DNA from: DASTOB01 sp035720425
GTDB lineage: Bacteria > Chloroflexota > Limnocylindria > Limnocylindrales > CSP1-4
Reading direction: 5' to 3'
Assembly (NCBI GenBank): GCA_035720425.1
Contig: DASTOB010000001.1
Span: 1-22,837 of the forward strand
Length of the DNA stretch: 22,837 nt
The position numbers and the translations under genes are program-made. Shown here piece after piece: positions 22,373-22,837 of the stretch. A model generated the notes under the pieces. The model was given only the letters and a program-made list of their open reading frames with translations. It had not been told where the DNA came from and searched no databases. Numbering within the stretch: the first letter of the stretch is position 1; every line of letters starts with the position of its first letter.

Positions 22373-22837
22373 GAGCGGGCGGACCCGGGTCGGCGGCGCG
22401 GGTAGAGGTAGTCGACGCCGGCCGTCCGCGGCCCGAGCTTGGCGATCGGCGGCACCTGGCGCTTGAACTCCGAGCCGGCGACCATCCGATCGACCCGCTC
22501 GACCGTCGCGCGGTCGAAGCCGAGTCCCACGAGCTCGTCGACCGAACGGCGCTTGTCGATCCGCCAGAACAGGAGCCGGTCGAGCTCGTGGTACGTGAAG
22601 CCGGCCTCCGCCTCATCCGTCTGGCCCGGCCACAGGTCCGCCGAGGGCGCCTTGCGGATGATCGCCTCCGGCACGCCGATCGCCGCCGCCAGCTGCCGGA
22701 CCTGGCTCTTGTACAGGTCGCCGATCGGGTTGAACGCGCACGCGCTGTCGCCGAACAGGGTCGTGTAGCCGATGAGCGCCTCGGTCTTGTTGCCGGTCCC
22801 GACGACGAGGCCGCCGAACGTGACGGATCGGTCGTAC
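22369..22837 (-). CDS. nadE: NAD+ synthetase, C-terminal part (5' end outside window)
   Basis: NadE amidates deamido-NAD+ to NAD+ using ATP. Only about the last 155 residues are in the window, with no start codon. The fragment shows LVVGTGNKTEALIGY, the GDSACAFNPIGDLYKSQVR segment with the substrate-binding Asp and Lys, then the KAPSADLWPGQTDE signature and a C-terminal FKRQVPP segment, the usual end of the synthetase domain. The family consensus at the first motif is GTxNKTE. Whether it is the ammonia-dependent short form or the longer form with a nitrilase-like glutaminase domain cannot be seen. Its stop overlaps the rsmI GTG. Confidence 0.95.
   Translation of the reverse strand, partial: YDRSVTFGGLVVGTGNKTEALIGYTTLFGDSACAFNPIGDLYKSQVRQLAAAIGVPEAIIRKAPSADLWPGQTDEAEAGFTYHELDRLLFWRIDKRRSVDELVGLGFDRATVERVDRMVAGSEFKRQVPPIAKLGPRTAGVDYLYPRRRPGSARS

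Noticed and set aside
1..22837. CRISPR arrays, insertion sequences, phage genes
   Set aside because: No regularly spaced direct repeats, transposase or integrase motifs, or phage proteins were seen on either strand.

Overview
The window is a gene-dense stretch of very GC-rich bacterial chromosome, dominated by one minus-strand block of de novo purine synthesis genes. Codons end almost always in G or C, and adjacent genes usually overlap by 4 nt. The purine enzymes are of the PurS/PurQ/small-PurL and [4Fe-4S] PurF type. Together with GTG starts and extended -10 promoters, this fits a free-living high-GC bacterium. I lean towards an uncultured Chloroflexota lineage, but that is inference; an actinobacterium is the main alternative. 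There is no phage, IS element, CRISPR array, rRNA or tRNA.

Layout from left to right. Positions 1-2394 (minus) hold metG followed by a TatD-family nuclease that runs off the left edge. Positions 2441-5406 (minus) hold a divergent aromatic-amino-acid/histidine ammonia-lyase homologue, translationally coupled to a DHA2-type MFS exporter. Positions 5469-18698 (minus, read from right to left) hold purA-purD-purB-purC-purS-purQ-purL-purF-purM-purNH. This covers PRPP to IMP except the AIR carboxylation step (purE/purK are not here), plus the first step from IMP to AMP. PurN and PurH are fused into one 729-residue protein. Most junctions are ATGA, GTGA or TGATG overlaps, so the block is almost certainly one polycistron.

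Positions 18699-19192 form the only long non-coding gap. On the minus strand it contains an extended -10 promoter, about 180 nt of strongly structured RNA, and a rho-independent terminator with a competing antiterminator pairing, all upstream of purA. This is the best candidate for an undescribed element: a leader attenuator/riboswitch for the purine operon, or a stand-alone small RNA.

Positions 19193-20788 (plus) hold a membrane GGDEF/HD-GYP c-di-GMP protein, transcribed away from the leader. Positions 20996-21427 (plus) hold a single-stranded DNA-binding protein without the usual acidic tip. Positions 21491-22837 (minus) hold rsmI and the 3' part of nadE, which runs off the right edge, convergent with ssb across a perfect 11-bp hairpin.

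Other points that deserve a second look: an in-frame 93-bp insertion in purL with a 9-bp palindrome, unusual codons and a recoded copy of the target; an ammonia-lyase whose MIO tripeptide reads Ala-Ser-Asp; and a methionyl-tRNA synthetase whose HIGH signature is GLHT.
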